DNA of 5,886 bases from an uncultured Archangium sp. (GTDB lineage: Bacteria > Myxococcota > Myxococcia > Myxococcales > Myxococcaceae). The stretch lies in the NCBI GenBank assembly GCA_946479335.1, contig CAMLFP010000350.1, forward strand, positions 1 to 5,886, in the 5' to 3' direction. This document shows positions 5,696-5,886 of this stretch, in pieces. Every line of letters begins with the position of its first letter. Within the stretch, counting starts at the first letter, position 1. Under the pieces are notes generated by a model. The model saw only the letters and a program-made list of their open reading frames with translations. It was not told the DNA's origin and searched no databases. Made by a program: the position numbers and the translations under genes.

Positions 5696-5886
5696 TCGCG
5701 CTGCCACGCCTCGTACACCGCCGCGGCGCTGCACAGCACCGCGATCGCCAGCACCGGGAGCGACGACAGGCTCAACACCCGCACCACGCCTTCACCGAAG
5801 GCACCCATGGCGACGAAGAACACCACGAAGCAGTCGATGAGCAGCTCAAACCAGTACGGCTTGATGCCGGGCTCCTCCGCGCTGAT
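5692..5886 (-). CDS. C-terminus of a small membrane protein (N-terminus beyond window)
   Basis: Reading leftward from the window edge, 64 codons stay open until a TGA at 5692-5694. The fragment has two hydrophobic segments, YWFELLIDCFVVFFVAMGAF (about 11-30) and LSLSSLPVLAIAVLCSAAAV (about 38-57), separated by a short GEGVVR loop, and it ends EAWQRE. This is a credible two-helix end of an integral membrane protein. I do not recognise the family. The stop overlaps the patatin start as ATGA, so it is probably the upstream member of the same operon and could share its lipid- or membrane-related role. The start lies outside the window. Confidence 0.65.
   Translation of the reverse strand: MSAEEPGIKPYWFELLIDCFVVFFVAMGAFGEGVVRVLSLSSLPVLAIAVLCSAAAVYEAWQRE

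Noticed and set aside
5696..5734. Patatin start at the ATG at 5734
   Set aside because: The added 13 residues (MQRRGGVRGVAAR) look non-native and overlap the upstream membrane-protein frame; the ATGA overlap supports 5695.

Overview
This window is GC-rich, densely packed bacterial chromosome. It looks like a myxobacterium or a close relative (Myxococcota). The main clue is the serine/threonine kinase at 624-2837, with its HRDVSPQN catalytic loop, GYMSPEQ segment, single transmembrane helix and Pro/Val/Lys repeats. The very short intergenic gaps and G/C-ending codons agree with this. The assignment is an inference from style, not a database match.

Layout. Positions 1-456 look like the edge of an integrated element. 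On the minus strand, directly downstream of a tRNA-Arg(CCG) gene (457-530), lie a strong hairpin (405-454), a small excisionase-like helix-turn-helix gene (174-377) and, overlapping it by ATGA, the start of a gene with a Cys4-type cluster common in phage proteins (1-177, cut by the window edge). The 3' end of a tRNA gene is a classic integration site, so the element probably extends left out of the window. Positions 531-623 hold the tRNA promoter (minus strand) and the short upstream region of the kinase gene.

From 624 rightward the content looks like ordinary chromosome: a transmembrane Ser/Thr kinase (+); a YiiX-like permuted NlpC/P60 cysteine hydrolase with a long N-terminal extension (-, 2839-4392); a CoA-binding, YccU-like protein (+, 4428-4859); a patatin-like acyl hydrolase (-, 4847-5695); and the C-terminus of a two-helix membrane protein (-, 5692-5886, cut by the window edge). 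The last two overlap by ATGA and are probably one operon. Both convergent junctions are extremely tight (1 base apart, and a 13-base overlap) and both carry GC-rich inverted repeats without U-tracts.

The kinase, hydrolase, CoA-binding and patatin genes alternate in strand and show no clear shared pathway. I see no CRISPR array, insertion sequence or rRNA. The most noteworthy points are the tRNA-anchored element edge with two unlisted small genes, the unusual oxyanion loop of the patatin protein, and the uncharacterised outer domains of the kinase and of the YiiX-like protein.
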